DNA of 6,143 nt from an uncultured Lachnospiraceae bacterium (lineage in GTDB: Bacteria; Bacillota; Clostridia; Lachnospirales; Lachnospiraceae), in contig CAMWXF010000123.1 in NCBI GenBank assembly GCA_947178115.1, positions 1-6,143 of the forward strand. The letters are read 5' to 3'. The translations under genes were made by a program, and so were the position numbers. The notes beneath the pieces are model-generated. The model was given only the letters and a program-made list of their open reading frames with translations. It was not told where the DNA came from and did no database searches. Below, piece by piece: positions 5,878 to 6,143 of the stretch (its first letter is position 1; each line of letters starts with the position of its first letter).

Positions 5878-6143
5878 ATGGTAGAATCTAAGTTGAGTAA
5901 AGTAAAAGTGAATAATGAGATCGCGCTGTGCGAAGTATATGATAATGCAACGAAAGAAAGGATCAAGAAAGTTTTCTTCAGAGAAGGGATTTCGTTCTTT
6001 ATAAAATTCAAGAAGAAATTCGGCGTGGCGGGATTCGCGGCGATGAAGCTGGCGGATTCGGAGGTACAGGACAGACATGAGACCATATCGGAATGCAAGG
6101 AAGGCATATATGTGATCTGTGTGAATAAAAGTCAGGAGCAGCC
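5878..6143 (+). CDS. Small hypothetical protein, 3'-truncated by window edge
   Basis: I do not recognise this protein. From the ATG the frame is open for 88 codons plus two bases to the window end, with no stop. It begins MVESKLSKVKVNNEIAL, has no signal peptide or membrane segment, and is rich in Lys and Glu, so it is probably cytoplasmic. A short strand, a charged helix (NATKERIKKVFFREG, residues 23-37), the hydrophobic strand ISFFIKF and a later strand GIYVICVN (76-83) alternate in a way that recalls small ferredoxin-like alpha/beta domains, such as DUF2007-type putative signalling proteins. That resemblance is a guess from pattern, not a match. Three cysteines (18, 73, 81) show no metal-binding spacing. 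A strong ribosome site and an ordered upstream region support expression. It is separated from mnmA by 179 bp and is probably transcribed separately. Frames on the opposite strand here look like shadows. Confidence 0.75.
   Translation, partial: MVESKLSKVKVNNEIALCEVYDNATKERIKKVFFREGISFFIKFKKKFGVAGFAAMKLADSEVQDRHETISECKEGIYVICVNKSQEQ

Noticed and set aside
5740..6107. Two overlapping - strand open frames of 112 and 118 codons opposite the unknown gene.
   Set aside because: They overlap each other and lie antisense to a frame with a strong ribosome site. No supporting start signal was seen, so the + strand frame is preferred.

Overview
The window looks like chromosomal DNA from a Gram-positive, spore-forming clostridium, most likely of the Lachnospiraceae. 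Supporting this are a BceB-type permease, a SpoVB-like flippase, a clostridial-style MnmA with a Gly-Gly-Cys-Cys-Gly-Leu-Ser-Ala segment, AAGGAG-like ribosome binding sites and intermediate base composition. The family is inferred from protein style, not from a marker gene. Nothing resembles a prophage, transposon, CRISPR array, tRNA or rRNA.

Layout: (1) 1-1830, + strand: a BceB/FtsX-family ABC permease that enters from the left edge without its first ~55 residues. (2) 1831-1891: a convergent intergenic gap holding a perfect 14-bp hairpin, probably a bidirectional terminator. (3) 1892-2920, - strand: a class I DAHP synthase, first enzyme of the shikimate pathway, with its own promoter at 2984-3012. 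(4) 3038-4468, - strand: a SpoVB-like multi-pass lipid-linked oligosaccharide flippase. (5) 4469-4609: a divergent intergenic region with a 7-bp palindrome. (6) 4610-5698, + strand: mnmA, the tRNA 2-thiouridylase. (7) 5699-5877: a structured regulatory region with 11-bp-phased repeats, a probable promoter and two leader hairpins. (8) 5878-end, + strand: the first 88 codons of a small protein of unknown function, cut by the right edge.

The genes do not form one operon. They are housekeeping or envelope genes in convergent, tandem and divergent arrangement: peptide-antibiotic response, aromatic amino acid synthesis, envelope precursor export and tRNA modification. The stretch most worth a second look is 5700-5880, where an unusually ordered regulatory region precedes an unrecognised gene. 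I found no convincing previously undescribed multi-gene system.
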